Positions 1 through 11,249 of a DNA stretch of 64,000 bases are shown here, one piece after another. A program made the translations under genes and the position numbers. This DNA comes from Meconema thalassinum (Eukaryota > Arthropoda > Insecta > Orthoptera > Tettigoniidae). The stretch's first letter is position 1; the number at the start of each line of letters is the position of its first letter. The stretch lies in contig OX336397.1 in assembly GCA_946902985.2 (NCBI GenBank), positions 188,918,813 to 188,982,812 of the forward strand. Direction: 5' to 3'. The notes under the pieces are model-generated. The model was not told where the DNA came from and searched no databases. It saw only the letters and a list, made by a program, of their open reading frames with translations.

Positions 1-1724
1 CAAGGCCACGAGGATAAACGAAAAGTTAAACAAAATTTAATAACAACAAATTAATTCACCAAAACAAAAACTTTCATGACGAAAGAAAACTCAGGAACAC
101 CCACAAAAACACAAAGTTAAACTAATAAGATTAACAAAAAACATACTGATCTACCAGCACAACACGTTTGAGTGTCCCGCTCGACGCCTAGAGAACTACA
201 CTCACTGACCAGAATGCACTCGGGCAAAACAAAACATGGCCACCAAATAGACTACCGCTTGTCCGGTCGAATTACGGCAAAAAATTACATTTTTAAATTT
301 AAACGACACCAGAGAGAACAGAAAGGGAGGAAAGAATTACGCCTTAACACTATTGACACGAGGCAATTTAGGCTGCAACGGTTCGTAAATCAAATTAATA
401 ATAGAGCAATCCCTAAGACTACAAAATTTAAAAAAAATATTTTACCAGGTACGATAACTAGGCACGTGTCTCCGGAAGGCACAGAAAAAGGAAATATTTA
501 CTTATCAGGTAACATTAACAAACAGAAATATTAGGCCTGGAACACGAAATAAAATACAGAATAAAAACATTAATATATGGCCAATAACGGAGCTCCCATA
601 ACAATATATATACATATATTAAATAATAACGTACCTTAAAATCCTTCATCAATGGAAACACAAGGAAACAAAAAAAACTAACACATTTTAAATAATATAA
701 AAGATATTAACTGCCCCAACATGGCTGCGTTAGCACACACATCCCGCTTCGACCACCCACGAGGCTTTTCTTCTAGTAGCCAGTAAAATAAACAGATCAC
801 ACGTCATCTTCAAGGCAAGTTATGAAATTATAGCCTAGGGACATAGGCATTTCCCTTTTTTTTAATATATCCATATTTCGTTGAGGCTAGGGGCCAAGCC
901 CCCAGCAGCGGAGAGACACTCTTTCACCACTAACTAGCTTGTTCCTTTCTTGACGACAGACTCTGAAGATGCCAAGATGGCGGAGACTCCAAAGTCAAAA
1001 GCCGCAGTGCATTAATGTTAATTGTAATTGTCCAATCACAGAATGACACATCAAGTAACAAGGTGCATATTATATAATTATTTTGGCGGCATGATGTATA
1101 TATAGTCTTTTGTTTAATGACGTATTAAACAACATCCTTCAAATATGTTTCGATTAGACGAGATCAGAAGACACCACTCACACACTCTAGCGGTCGAAGA
1201 TACAACCCCGGCTAGAGGTCGATAGATGCTGCCACCTCGAGTTCATAAGCGAAACCAAACCATCAAGGCGGGCGCTTTAAAGGAAGAGAATACATACATA
1301 TAGGGGAGAAGCATTTTAAAAACGGAACGTGCTTTGCACGTAACAATTAGAAAAGGCTTATGGATCTTTAAGCATACAGGCTCTTTATTAATTATGCACG
1401 GATTGGTGAAGTATTGATATTCCATATCTGCCATTTTATGCTTTTGACCTATCTTACGAAATACTTTAGGGGCTAAAGAAGAAGCCCAATTTGTTCTCAA
1501 TCAATGCATCTCATTTGACATTATACTGGGATTATACGTTGTTGCATTTACTTTAACAAGGTGAGATAAATTAGTTGGTTCCTCTGTTTAGGGGCTGCAA
1601 CGTCGCGGTCATGCAGCCCCGTGTACTTTGGATGTGTGTAGAATCTGTCTGATAACCGGTGTTAACTGTGATGGCTGTATTATTGCGTGTTATAATGTAA
1701 TCCATGTAAGGACTACAGACAGTC
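1..1724. other. unassigned AT-rich sequence
   Basis: I see no recognisable gene or repeat here. The longest open frames (about 120 codons at 172-534 plus, 85 codons at 1243-1500 minus) are Lys/Arg- or Cys-rich with no family resemblance and look like chance frames. A short ATG frame in good context at 977 (MAETPKSKAAVH, then a stop) and a possible 5' splice site on the minus strand near 630-640 (AAG followed by GTACG) could be pieces of an upstream exon, but neither can be supported alone. Confidence 0.3.
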
Positions 1725-2066
1725 AGTTCTAAGTAGTTCCTACTTTTTGTACCAAATACTAGCGTCAACGACACCTAGCTGCAAACTCGGCTAATAGATA
1801 CCCCGTAACCAGACGTTGACCATTGGAACTTAATATCGTTAATCAAATTTTACTTTCACACGAGTGTAGTTAGTGGAAGGTTTTTTACATCACATAAATC
1901 TATGACCTATGACATCGGCCGACCGGCTATATTTCCCCTCCGAAGGAAGGCATACTGAGGGATTTTTAACGCTCTTCATAACTCCCATGACTTCGGCCGG
2001 GTCTGAACCCGCGACCTTGGGCATAGAAGCTAAGCATGCTACCAAATACGCCACCAAAGCCGCCCA
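1725..2066 (-). repeat. tRNA-derived SINE, family 1, copy 1 (3'-truncated)
   Basis: Read on the minus strand this begins with a tRNA-like head containing a box-A-like segment (TGGTAGCATGC) and a box-B-like segment (GGGTTCAGACC), followed by a body shared with copies at 23.1-23.5 kb and 56.8-57.3 kb. Conserved body words include CCTTCCTTCGGAGGGGAA and AGGAACTACTT. The 3' part present in the other full copies is missing. RNA polymerase III promoters of this kind drive non-autonomous SINEs that depend on LINE reverse transcriptase. The small ORFs inside it are not genes. Confidence 0.8.
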
Positions 2067-3451
2067 ATATGGGATAATAGCAATACTATTCCCTAATATG
2101 CAGCTATAGTAGCCTCCACATTGCCTTATGTACATGAATAAGCCATTACTCATTAATCACACCATTTCTGCGGGGTTAAAAATCGTAAGTATATTTGACT
2201 CCAGAATTATGACTTTATATCCCAAATATTGAATAATTTAAATATTGTTTTCTTTCAAAAAGGTAGGTGCAACAATTTAAAAATGAAAGAGAACTGTGTG
2301 AACAAGACGTCTAAATTACACCCATCACAAAAAATAAGACTATCAGGAAAGTACTGTAATAGTGAGTCTAGGTCCTTGAGAAATGTGCATATACAGCCCT
2401 TTTTTGTTATTGATGCATTCTCTACTACGTTATTGTACTCTACAGTACCTTTCGCCTAGATTTACAGTGAGTTAATATTGCACTTGATTAACTTCAGAGC
2501 CCAGGATAACTATGATTTAAACTCACTTCGGGGCAAAGTGAATATACCTTACGTAATATATTGGCATGTATCTTTCTATAACATGTAAATACACCTCTCG
2601 GACAACGCCGGGTAAAATAGCCAGTTTAACATAAACATTAAATACACAGTGGAGACAGTGCTCTCATTGCAACGGAAAAAAGTAAGTAGCAAAATGGAGC
2701 AGAAAAAGGAAATAATATTTCATACCCGTGGGGAAACACAAAAACTATTAACAAACCTATTCGCAAATTCGAACAATCATTATCAGATCCATTACAGTTA
2801 GGCTATAAAATCTATTTCTAGAAGCATGGGTGAAAGTATTTACGATATGTACACTTATTTAGTTGCAGTATTAGTTAAGATAATGCAACTCGTCAATATT
2901 TGCTAGTTACAGTATCGTCTTAGTGATGTTTTGTTAAGATACTGGAATTGGTTGACTTCCAAAATTTGCTTGTTTAAAGTGACTATGTGATTGTTGTTAA
3001 ATGGTCAGTTCAGATTTTATTGTACAGGCTACTTATCAGGAGGGGTCTTGTGCGGTCCTGAAGAGAGCAGTTAATTTCGTCACTATGTACTCCCAACAGG
3101 GGGAGCTTAAAGTGTGCCAGGGTCTCTTATGTACCTGGGCATTACCCCCTCCCCCCTTCCCCCTCTCGCATTCCTGTGTGTGTTCATCTTACAAATGTGA
3201 CTGTGTTTTGCCAAGTCTAGTCTCCCTTATATGGTGTATGTTACTAAAAACTGGACAATCTTCAACTAGTCAAGCCCAGTTTTGATCCTCGCCACGCATA
3301 AGCTAAAGAGCCATATTTACGCGCAAACGGTCACGTGAGAATGTACCGTAATCTTTAATGCTGCCGTATTATTGAAGAAAATGATACATCGTACATCTTG
3401 ATCCAATAGCATGTTTCCCTTAGTAATCCCTTATCTAGCTTGGCTACTACG
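2067..3451. other. unassigned intergenic sequence
   Basis: No feature is recognised. Open frames of 76 to 94 codons occur at 2229-2459 and 3001-3285 but contain Cys-rich or Pro/Ser-rich stretches without family similarity. The stretch at 3148-3170 is a C-rich run (CCCCCTCCCCCCTTCCCCC). Confidence 0.3.
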
Positions 3452-4444
3452 TTATATTGTGGCTTGTTTCCGACGGGGGGTGTTTTCTAATAGCGTGAAG
3501 AGGGGTGAATTGTCCACGAATGTGTGTGCGTTTAAATTATTGGGGTTGTTTAATTCAGCTAAGGGTATCTCAATTGCTTCCTGAATGTCAAGAGCTCTGC
3601 CTTTCGGCCCGTGATGAATTACTTTTAAGTCTGTTTCAATATCAGTGAAAATGTGTCCCGCGTCGCACATGTGGTTGCATACGGCCAAGTGCGTCTCGTG
3701 TTTCATCGCATTTCTGTGTTCATTGTATCTTCTCCCACTCTGCTCGATGTAATTTTCTTGGCACCCTGAGTCTTGGCACGTAATGGAATATTACCCCTGA
3801 TTTTGGATGTGGTCTGGTTTATTTGGATTACTGCAGTTCAGATGCATGTCGGTTGTGTTAATTGTTGTAAATGCTATTTTGATGCCTTGTTTTTGAACAG
3901 ATTGGTAATTTTATATGTATTAGCGGTCACGTCATTGAAATGCGCGAATTATTGCTAATTATTGTCCGTCTTTTGAATCGTTTTATTTTTATAACTGGCA
4001 ACAAATTGATGTATTTTGCTGGGCGGAAAATTGTTTTGTTTTGCTGCTTGATTATTCGGATCTCCTTATAGTCGTTGTCTTTTGATATGGGTATGTTTAA
4101 AACCCTTTGCACTATTGAATTGAAACCCGCAAATTTGGAATGAATGGAATGATTGCAATTGGAATGATTGCCAATTGCATGCGATGTTTGTGTCAGTTTT
4201 TGGAATACGGAGTATGAATGTTCATTATCATTCCGTTCGATCGTTATGTTGAGATAAAATATTTTCCGATCGCTTTCAGATTCCTTAGTGAATTTATAAG
4301 AGTGAAGTAGGCTATTATCGGCTTGGAGTATTGTTTCTTCGTTTCTTAATTCAGTTTCGTAGATGCAAATTACGTCATACACGTATATTTTCCACTGAAC
4401 TATTCCCTTTGTCGAGAACTTTTCTAGGAAGGCATTTTCCAGTG
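3452..4444 (-). pseudogene. Penelope-like element, RT C-terminal part and GIY-YIG nuclease (broken)
   Basis: Minus-strand translation gives the C-terminal half of a Penelope-like element (PLE) protein. Near 4390-4370 the segment VYDVICIYE corresponds to the family's (Y)VDD catalytic stretch but is damaged. It is followed by the RT thumb region with LNITIERN, YSVFQKLTQTSHAIGN and KFAGFNSIVQRVLNIP. Further downstream, around 3790-3700, CQDSGCQENYIEQSGRRYNEH matches the Cys-containing GIY-YIG endonuclease pattern (usually YIGQTGR; here the Gly is Glu), and ETDLKVIHHGPKGRALDI follows as in family members. Frameshifts and stops separate the segments. PLEs pair this RT with a GIY-YIG nuclease for target-primed reverse transcription. 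The N-terminal half lies at 10393-10640, displaced by the BEL/Pao insertion. Confidence 0.75.
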
Positions 4445-4717
4445 TGTTCCGTTCCGTTTACGAGCGAATCTGTTGCGCGCTTGACTGCGCCTCTGGTGGC
4501 CTGGTCAGGACCGTCCATTTAATCTTTGGTTTCAGAGAGTTCCTTGGGGGAGAAAAATCACTGCCATCGTGATGGCAGTGGAAACAATAACAATGTACTG
4601 TAAAACGTTTTGCTATGTATGTCGTGTGTCACAAATTTAGCAGAGCTAAACCGAATAGAGTTCAGAACCAAATAAACAATTATCAAAATATTTCACTGCT
4701 GTCTACAAATTAATACA
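4445..4717 (+). repeat. 5' LTR of BEL/Pao element A
   Basis: 273 bp, closely matching 10121-10392 with scattered substitutions, so the insertion is not recent. It contains a near-perfect inverted repeat at 4559-4580 (CACTGCCATC, 2-nt spacer, GATGGCAGTG) and a possible polyadenylation signal AATAAA at about 4671. The boundary is fixed by the target duplication, which places the end at ...AATACA rather than ten bases earlier at TCTACA. Confidence 0.92.
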
Positions 4718-4864
4718 TTGGTCCGCCGCACGCGAATATAGACCGCGACGTGGATACTACAGTATCATAATGCATTAAGCAGTGAAATAAAGTTCAAGTT
4801 CAAGTCAAGGTATGTGTTAAGTCTAGCAATCCTTTCTATTCCTTTACCCATATACAGTCCAATT

Positions 4865-6170
4865 ATGGAAACTACCGATATAAACGTATTAATAAAGAAG
4901 CGAGGCATTTTGAAGGGCTGGCTGTCGCGCATTCAGTCATATGTCGAGCAGTTTGATAGCTCTCCGAGTATAGAGCTAATAAAGGGCAGGTTAAAAACCA
5001 TGGAGGAAATTTTCGACGACTTCAAAGTCATTCAGTCAGACTTGGAAGTGTACGATGACAAAACTGAAGAGCACATAAACTACAGGGATAGTTTCGAATC
5101 CATGTACTGGGATATTGTTGCCAGAATTAAAGCATGGGTAGAGCGATTTGATGATGTTATATCATTGCATTCTGCAGGTTCACAAGCAGGTAAATTAAAA
5201 TCATGTATGAAATTACCTCCAATAATCATCCCTAATTTTGACGGTGAGTACAGAGCGTGGGTACAATATCAAGATACATTTTCGGCTATGATCCACAACA
5301 TTGAAGATCTAACCAACATTAAAAATTTTACTATTTAAATTCATCACTTTGTACTCCAAATTGTACAAAAATTTCCACCATCTTCTGAAAATTATCAAGC
5401 AGCATGGGCAGTATTATTTGCACGATACTACAATAAGACGCTAATAGTAAGCAAACACATCAAGGGTTTACTAGAAGCTGATGCAATTCACAAATAATCA
5501 GCACGCGAGTTGCGTACGTTGGTAGACACATTTAAGGGACATTTGAACTCATTAGTAGCTCAGGATATAGTTGAAAATGCATTCAAAGAAGCCATTATTG
5601 TTCAGTTAATCGTAGATTGATTAGATTCAACATCCAGGCGAGAGTGGGAACTTCACACTCCAGCTAAGCAGCTGCCGACCTCTGAAGAACTGTTTGCATT
5701 TTCAGATAAACGATGTCATGCTTTAGAGGCAATGTTAAGTCAGGCCAACAAACTTTCCCATCTCCCAAAACCTGCTTCAGGCAAAGGGAAATCAGAGAAA
5801 ATGTATAACTCCTTTGTTACCACGGCTCGATCTTGTCCTAGGTGTGGGCAAGAGCATGCCTTGTTCAATTGCAAGCTATTTAAGAGTGACGATGTTGCCA
5901 AGAGGCAAGAATTAGTTCGTAAATATAAACTATGTTTCAACTGCATGGCCGCAGGTCACAACTACCAACTATGTAGGCTTAGTCATTGTCGTCAATGTGA
6001 GAAGAAACACAATACACTTCTTCACAAGGACAAAATCAACCCAACACCTTATCGCGACAGCAAAAATTGTGGTGAAGGTAGCTTAGAGTGTGATGTCAAT
6101 GCAAGTTCGAAAAACAGCAATCAGATACCGCTCACCAATAGTTACTGTGCTTACAAGCAGGGTATTCAAG
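4865..6170 (+). pseudogene. gag: BEL/Pao A Gag region with zinc knuckles
   Basis: The likely start is the ATG at 4865 (METTDINVLIKKRG), because BEL/Pao Gag proteins begin with a similar Lys/Arg-Gly segment; an earlier in-frame ATG at 4814 reads through leader sequence. The frame runs on through in-frame stops at 5336, 5495 and 5618, all bridged by recognisable Gag sequence (for example SSENYQAAWAVLFARYYN). The C-terminal part at about 5840-6030 has Cys/His knuckles: CPRCGQEHALFNC, CFNCMAAGHNYQLC and CRQCEKKHNTLLH. Gag forms the capsid of the virus-like particle and the knuckles bind RNA. No frame change is needed within this part. Confidence 0.85.
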
Positions 6171-6523
6171 GGCAGGTACTATTATCTACAGCCATTGTTT
6201 ATGTACGTGACCACAGTGGTAATTTACAGCAGTGCAGGGCACTTCTAGACTCCGGGTCACAATCAAATTTCATATCTGAGTCGTGTGTTCAACGGCTAAG
6301 ATTGAAACGCCTGAACAATGTTATTCCAATCAGTGGAATTAACAATTCAATCTCCAAAGCTTCCCACAGCGTGTCAGTTCATATACAATCCAGAGTCAGT
6401 AATTTCACTTCACAATTCACATGTTTCATTCTACCCAGGATCACAGGGGTTCTGCCTACGAGACATCTTAACACTGAGAAATTGGAACTATCAGATCTAC
6501 TTTCAATGTGCCAGGTTCCATAG
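6171..6523 (+). pseudogene. BEL/Pao A aspartic protease region
   Basis: The segment QVLLSTAIVYVRDHSGN followed by CRALLDSGSQSNFIS (about 6235-6275) is the retropepsin-like protease of BEL/Pao elements, with the catalytic D-S-G intact. It continues with the flap-side sequence ISGINNS. The frame closes with TAG at 6521-6523, while the downstream RT frame is open from about 6508, so a small insertion or deletion changes frame here. BEL/Pao elements normally use a single frame, so this is read as damage, not programmed frameshifting. Confidence 0.8.
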
Positions 6524-8500
6524 ATATATTGATTGGAGCAGGGTTATTCTTCGATATTTTGCTAGAAAGAAGAATCAAAGCATCAGGCCTACCAGTGATC
6601 CAAGAAACCTCGCTGGGGTGGATATTATCTGGAAACATTAACGAGATCAACAATGGACCATCAAGCGTGACTATGTTCGTGTCCAGCCAGGACAATCTAG
6701 AACTTCAATTACAGACATTCTGTCAATTGGAAGAAATGAACTGTGAGTCATTCTCTCTTGAAGAAAAGGAGTGTGAAGCACATTTTCAACAGTGCACAAG
6801 ACGGGATGATACCGGCCGTTTCACTGTGCGACTGCCATTCCGCAGTTCAACAATGAAGCTAGGTGACTCCTACCAAGGTGCCAAACGTAGGTTTGAGCAA
6901 ATTGAAAGAAAACTAACAGTGAATCCCACGCTTCGAGAAGACTACAAGAAATTCATGAAAGAATATGAAGAGCTTGGACACATGGAAGTAGTACCTCACC
7001 CATCAATTTTCCAGGACGACGAACACATATACTACATGCCACACCATGCAGTGGTAAAGGAATCAAGTTCAATAACTAAAACACGCGTAGTCTTCGATGC
7101 TTCAGTTAAGTCCAGCACTAACATATCTCTGAATGACATGTTAATGGTGGGACCAACAAAAGAACCAGATCCATATTCAATTATCACAAGGTTCCGCACA
7201 CATCCAATTGCTTTCACTGCACATATTGCAAAGATGTACCGCCAGATACAAGTGGATTCAAGGGACACTGATTTTCTGAGAATTCTGTGGCGACAGTCAC
7301 CTCATGATCTACTTATATCGTATCGACTGACTACCGTGACTTAAGGTACAGCTTCAGCACCCTTCTTGGCAACCAGGTGTATCAAGCAATTAGCGGTGGA
7401 AGAAGAAGCTCAACTACCAAGAGCCTCTAAGGTTGTTCAACAAGACATGTATGTGGATGACCTGATGAGTGGAGGGCAGACAATACAAGAAGCACTAGAA
7501 TTACAATCAGAATTACTTCTTTTGATGAAGAGAGGTGGATTCCATTTGCGGAAATGGGCATCAAACTGTCGTCAGGTGGTATTAGCAGTCCCTGAAGACA
7601 TGCGAGAAACCATTTCATCTATTCCCATGGACAATGATCATGTAATTAGAGCATTAGGGCTTCTGTGGCAACCATCTACAGACCAATTCATGTTTTCGTT
7701 CAACATCGATAAGCAGCCGTCAGTGACAAAACGGAAAATACTAGCAGTGACAGCCTCCATTTTCGATCCATTGGGTTTGGTACGTCCAGTCGTGGTGTCC
7801 TGCAAGATCTTCCTTCAGAGGTTGTGGCAAGTTAAAATTTGTTGGGATGAAATTCTACCTTCTGGTCTCCAAGATGAATGGTGTCAAACGTATAATGATT
7901 TGTCAGATTTAAGTAACATTTCAGTACCTCGTCCACTAATAGGAACAGCTACACTAGTGAACATACAATTGCATGGATTTTCGGATGATTCACGATCAGC
8001 ATATGGTGCTTGTGTATATCTACGATGTGTAAACATGGCGGATGATGTTTCGGTGAAATTAATCTCCTCCAGATCGAAGGTAGCACCATTGAAGCAAGTG
8101 TATATTCCTCGCCTACAGTTATGTGCAGCAATGCTTCTTACACACCTAATGAAGAAAATCAAGTCTATCATTCAACTTAGCATACACAGCACACATCTGT
8201 GGACAGATTCCACGGTCGTATTGGCTTAGATTAACTCGCCTTCGAACCGTTGGAAGACATTTGTGGCCAATCGCGTTGCAGAAATGCATGATGCATCGAG
8301 TGTTCTAGACTGGGGACATGTTTCAGGGAAGGATAATCCAGCAGATATCCTGTCAAGGGGAACAATCCCACAAATACTCAAACAATTAACTTCTTGGAGG
8401 AAAGGTCCAGCGTGGATATCAGAGTCCACAGAAGCATGGCCTCCGCAACAGTCATTCCAGGATACGGACACTGCATTGTCAGAACAGCGTCAAATTGCAG
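6508..8500 (+). pseudogene. pol: BEL/Pao A reverse transcriptase and RNase H
   Basis: RT fingers and palm are seen as YYMPHHAVVKESS, TRVVFDASVKSSTNISLND and AKMYRQIQVDSRDTDFLRILW (upstream of 7342), then a TAA at 7342, and in the same frame QQDMYVDDLMSGG with the YVDD catalytic motif (about 7440-7480). The connection region FDPLGLVRPVVV follows. RNase H is represented by HGFSDDSRSAYGACVY, SRSKVAPLKQVYIPRLQL, LWTDSTVVLA (then TAG at 8227) and WGHVSGKDNPADILSRG. All acidic residues expected for the RT and RNase H centres are visible, but two stop codons prevent a continuous product. Confidence 0.88.
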
Positions 8501-10043
8501 TCAGCTTGCTAGCGATCACACCAACTACAATTGACACTATTTTGGAAATATGTTCTTCACTTCAGAAGATTCAACGCGTAATCGATTTCTGTTTTCGATT
8601 TGCAGCTAACCTCAAACGTTCAAAGCACTGCAGAGAGCCTGGCATCTTCTCTCACAAAGAATTGCGACACTCATTACGTGTTTGCATTAGACTTGTTCAG
8701 CAACAAGAATTTACTCGAGAATTGCATGACTTGCAAGTCCACCACCCTGTACAACATAGGAGCAAAATCAAGGATCTTCATCCGTTTGTGGATGAATCAC
8801 AATACCTCAGGGTGGGCGGTCGATTGCAGGCTTCTTCATTACCTTTTGATCAAAAACACCCACTGATTCTGCCGGTTAAACATAAATTGACTCAACTCAT
8901 CATTGAGAATGAACACGTACGGCTGCATCATGCAGGTGTTCAATTAACATTGTCGTCACTCAGATTGCAGTTTTGGATTCCTAAGGGAAGAAGTACTGTC
9001 CGGCAAGTCATTCACAAGTGTGTCAGATGCTTCAAGTTAGGGCACAAACATCACAGCAATTGATGGGACAATTACCTGCACCACGTGTGGAACCATCTCG
9101 TCCATTTTTGAATTCGGGAGTGGATTATGGTGGTCCGTTTCTCATTCGGCTAGGATCACTAAGATCCAAGGTCAGAACTAAGTGCTACGTGGCTTTGTTT
9201 ATATGTTTAGCCACCATGGCTATTCATTTAGAGTTGGTCAGCAGTTTTTCGACAGACGCCTTCATCGCTGCTCTACGCAGATTCATCGCGAGAAGAGGAA
9301 TTTGCGCAAATTTGTACTCTGACAATGGTACGAATTTGGTGGGTGCAAGGAACGAGCTGAAAGAGTTACATAAACTATTTCAATCACAGAAACACAATGA
9401 CGCTGTTCAGCAGTGTGCCAGCACAACTGGTTTCACATGGCATCTTATTCCATCCAGTGCTCCTCACTTTGGTGGTTTGTGGGAGGCTGGAATCAAAGCA
9501 ATGAAAGATCATTCGAAGCGTGCAGTAGGAACAGCCTCTCTGAACTTCGGAGAATTCAGTACACTCCTTACTCAAGTTGAAGCATGTCTAAACTCCAGAC
9601 CTATCCAAGCTATCTCCAATGACTCCAACGATCCTCATGTTTTGACTCCAGCACATTCTCTTGTTGGGGAAAGCCTTACTGCTATTCCGGAGCCAGATCT
9701 AACTAATCTCAAGATTACCCGGTTGTCCAGATGGCAAATGGTTCAACGATTCCAGCAGCAGCTATGGAGGCGGTGGTCTGCAGAATACCTGGGACAGTTG
9801 CAGCAAAGACCAAAGAGGGTTTCAGTTCAGTCCAACATTCAGCCTGGTGCTGTGGTATTAATAAAGGACGACAACCTCCCTCCACTTTTATGGAAGACAG
9901 CAGTCGTAGACAAGGTTTATCCCGGTGCCGATGGATTGGTTCGAGTCGTTAGTTTGCGAACTAGCAAGGGAACAATACAGAGGCCAGTGAGGAAGCTCTG
10001 TCTCCTTCCATTTTCAAATGATGAGAAAACTATTGATATTTGA
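8501..10043 (+). pseudogene. BEL/Pao A integrase
   Basis: The zinc-binding N-terminal domain lies at about 8870-9045 (ENEHVRLHHAGVQLTLSSLR, then HKCVRC). A frame change just after that Cys pair, near 9036-9045, moves the remainder into the frame ending at 10043. The catalytic core shows NSGVDYGGPF (first Asp), LYSDNGTNLVGA (second Asp) and HFGGLWEAGIKAMK (Glu), the DD-x-E arrangement of retroviral-type integrases. The C-terminal domain ends with LIKDDNLPPLLWKTAVV and GADGLVRVVSLRTSKG, typical of BEL/Pao. The stop at 10041-10043 is about 80 bp before the 3' LTR. Confidence 0.88.
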
Positions 10044-10120
10044 ACTCTTGTTTGCACAAATTGATTCAATGTATTGAACATTTAATTTATCTTATAATTG
10101 TACCAATTAGGTGGGCGGTA

Positions 10121-10392
10121 TGTTCCGTTCCGTTTACGAGCGAATCTGTTGCGCGCTTGACTGCGCCTCTGGTGGCCTGGTCGGGAACGTCCATTTAATC
10201 TTTGGTTTCAGAGAGTTCCTTGGAGAGAAGAAACACTGCCATCGTGATGGCAGGGGAAAAAATAACAATGAACTTTAAAAAGTTTTGCAATGTATGTCTT
10301 GTGTCACAAATTTAGATGAGCTAATCCGAATAGAGTTCAGAACCAAATATACCATTATCAAAATATTTCACTGTTGTCTACAAAATAAAACA
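10121..10392 (+). repeat. 3' LTR of BEL/Pao element A
   Basis: 272 bp beginning TGTTCCGTTCC immediately after the purine-rich AGGTGGGCGGTA and ending AAAACA, followed by the CAGTG target duplication (10393-10397). It differs from the 5' LTR by scattered substitutions and small indels, including loss of the distal part of the hairpin stem. Confidence 0.92.
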
Positions 10393-10640
10393 CAGTGAAT
10401 TAATGAAGATGTTGGCAAATGGCCCACTTAGCGGTGATCCCATGGCTAGGCCCTCTGTTATTGTATATATTTTATTGTCAAATTGAAACGCGATTGGGCT
10501 GAGTACGACCCTCAAGAATTTCACGATCTCTTCGGTTTCTTTACCAAGTTGTTTGTCTTGAAATTATTTTCGATAATACTGATTACTTCATAAATTGGTA
10601 TATTGGTGTACATGTTATCGAAGGATACTAGCCGCAAGCC
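10393..10640 (-). pseudogene. Penelope-like element, N-terminal RT fragment
   Basis: On the minus strand, from about 10639 downward, LRLVSFDNMYTNIPI matches the PLE RT segment that contains the first catalytic Asp. Lower down, pieces equivalent to EGLAMGSPLS..FANIF are readable across frames (WDHR and VGHLPT remnants, about 10390-10450). The fragment ends exactly at the CAGTG duplication, and the protein resumes at 4444 on the same strand, so the BEL/Pao element A separated the two halves. Several stops are present. It is an old, non-functional copy. Confidence 0.7.
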
Positions 10641-10863
10641 GTCCTTGAGAGGACTACCAAAAATACACAGAAAGGAGTTCCAAATATGACCAATAGTTCA
10701 TTGCATGAACGCGCCAAGCTACAAAATCAGTTAGGAATAACAAAAAATTATAAAACTGCCCTTTCTATGACAAAAACATTTCAATAAAGAACACAACGGA
10801 ACTAGTAACCGCATTAAATATGTTGCAAATGAACCTTTGCTTGCGGCTAGTATCCTTCGATAA
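10615..10863. repeat. 25-bp perfect inverted repeat with 199-bp spacer
   Basis: The sequence at 10615-10639 (TTATCGAAGGATACTAGCCG then CAAGC) is the exact reverse complement of 10839-10863. The left arm encodes the PLE segment LRLVSFD on the minus strand and the right arm gives the same residues on the plus strand, so a piece of the PLE appears to have been duplicated in inverted orientation. The spacer and the frame at 10765-11136 (minus, 123 codons) have no family I recognise. Confidence 0.8.
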
Positions 10864-11249
10864 ATCTAACATGAAAGATGGCAGCGAGAAGCCTTGCCCT
10901 AAGTAAGTGAAAACTATTCCATACATGCCTGGACACCCCTTTGGCGCCAACCGACATATCACTCGTCGAAGACTCCATGCTGAGGGAATATTAGAAACAT
11001 TTAGGGGAATTCTTGTGTGAGAATTTAGGTATAGACCGCACGGCAACTCTGTCGTATGAGCCAGGTGTCTTATCATCCGTCTGCCCTTGGGGAGAAACAT
11101 GTTGCTACCATCTTGTGTCGACAGATACCCGCTCACAGCTACCCTGACCGTACGCTCCTTACCCCCATTGGCAGGTAGTTGAAAGTATGTATTTGAACGT
11201 AGAGTATAACCCGTTTCTTACGAGGAAGTGTACTGTGTTCTGGATTTGT

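Larger units (their letters stand above)
4445..10392 (+). mobile_element. BEL/Pao LTR retrotransposon A, complete but inactivated
   Basis: A full-length element bounded by direct LTRs that begin TGTTCCGTTCC and end in ACA. It is flanked by the 5-bp target duplication CAGTG (4440-4444 and 10393-10397). A purine-rich tract (AGGTGGGCGG) precedes the 3' LTR and a TTGGTCCGCC sequence, ending of a likely primer-binding site, follows the 5' LTR. The single Gag-Pol reading path carries at least five in-frame stops (5336, 5495, 5618, 7342, 8227) and two frame changes (about 6510-6520 and about 9036-9045). Domain order Gag, protease, RT, RNase H, integrase is that of BEL/Pao. It sits inside the PLE, so it is younger than the PLE. 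Confidence 0.95.

Noticed and set aside
172..534. 120-codon Lys/Arg-rich open frame on the plus strand
   Set aside because: No family resemblance, no ATG at the stated start, and composition matches AT-rich non-coding sequence.
968..1015. Possible exon start with AAGATGGCGGAG context
   Set aside because: Only 12 codons before a stop and no clear splice donor in frame; similar AAGATGGCGGC words also start the LINE at 52.5 kb, so it may be a transposon 5' end.
6508..6523. Programmed frameshift between protease and RT in BEL/Pao A
   Set aside because: Element B keeps these domains in one frame, and no slippery site is evident; simple damage is more likely.
10765..11136. 123-codon minus-strand frame beside the PLE
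   Set aside because: Could be the PLE N-terminus by position, but I recognise no PLE or other domain.
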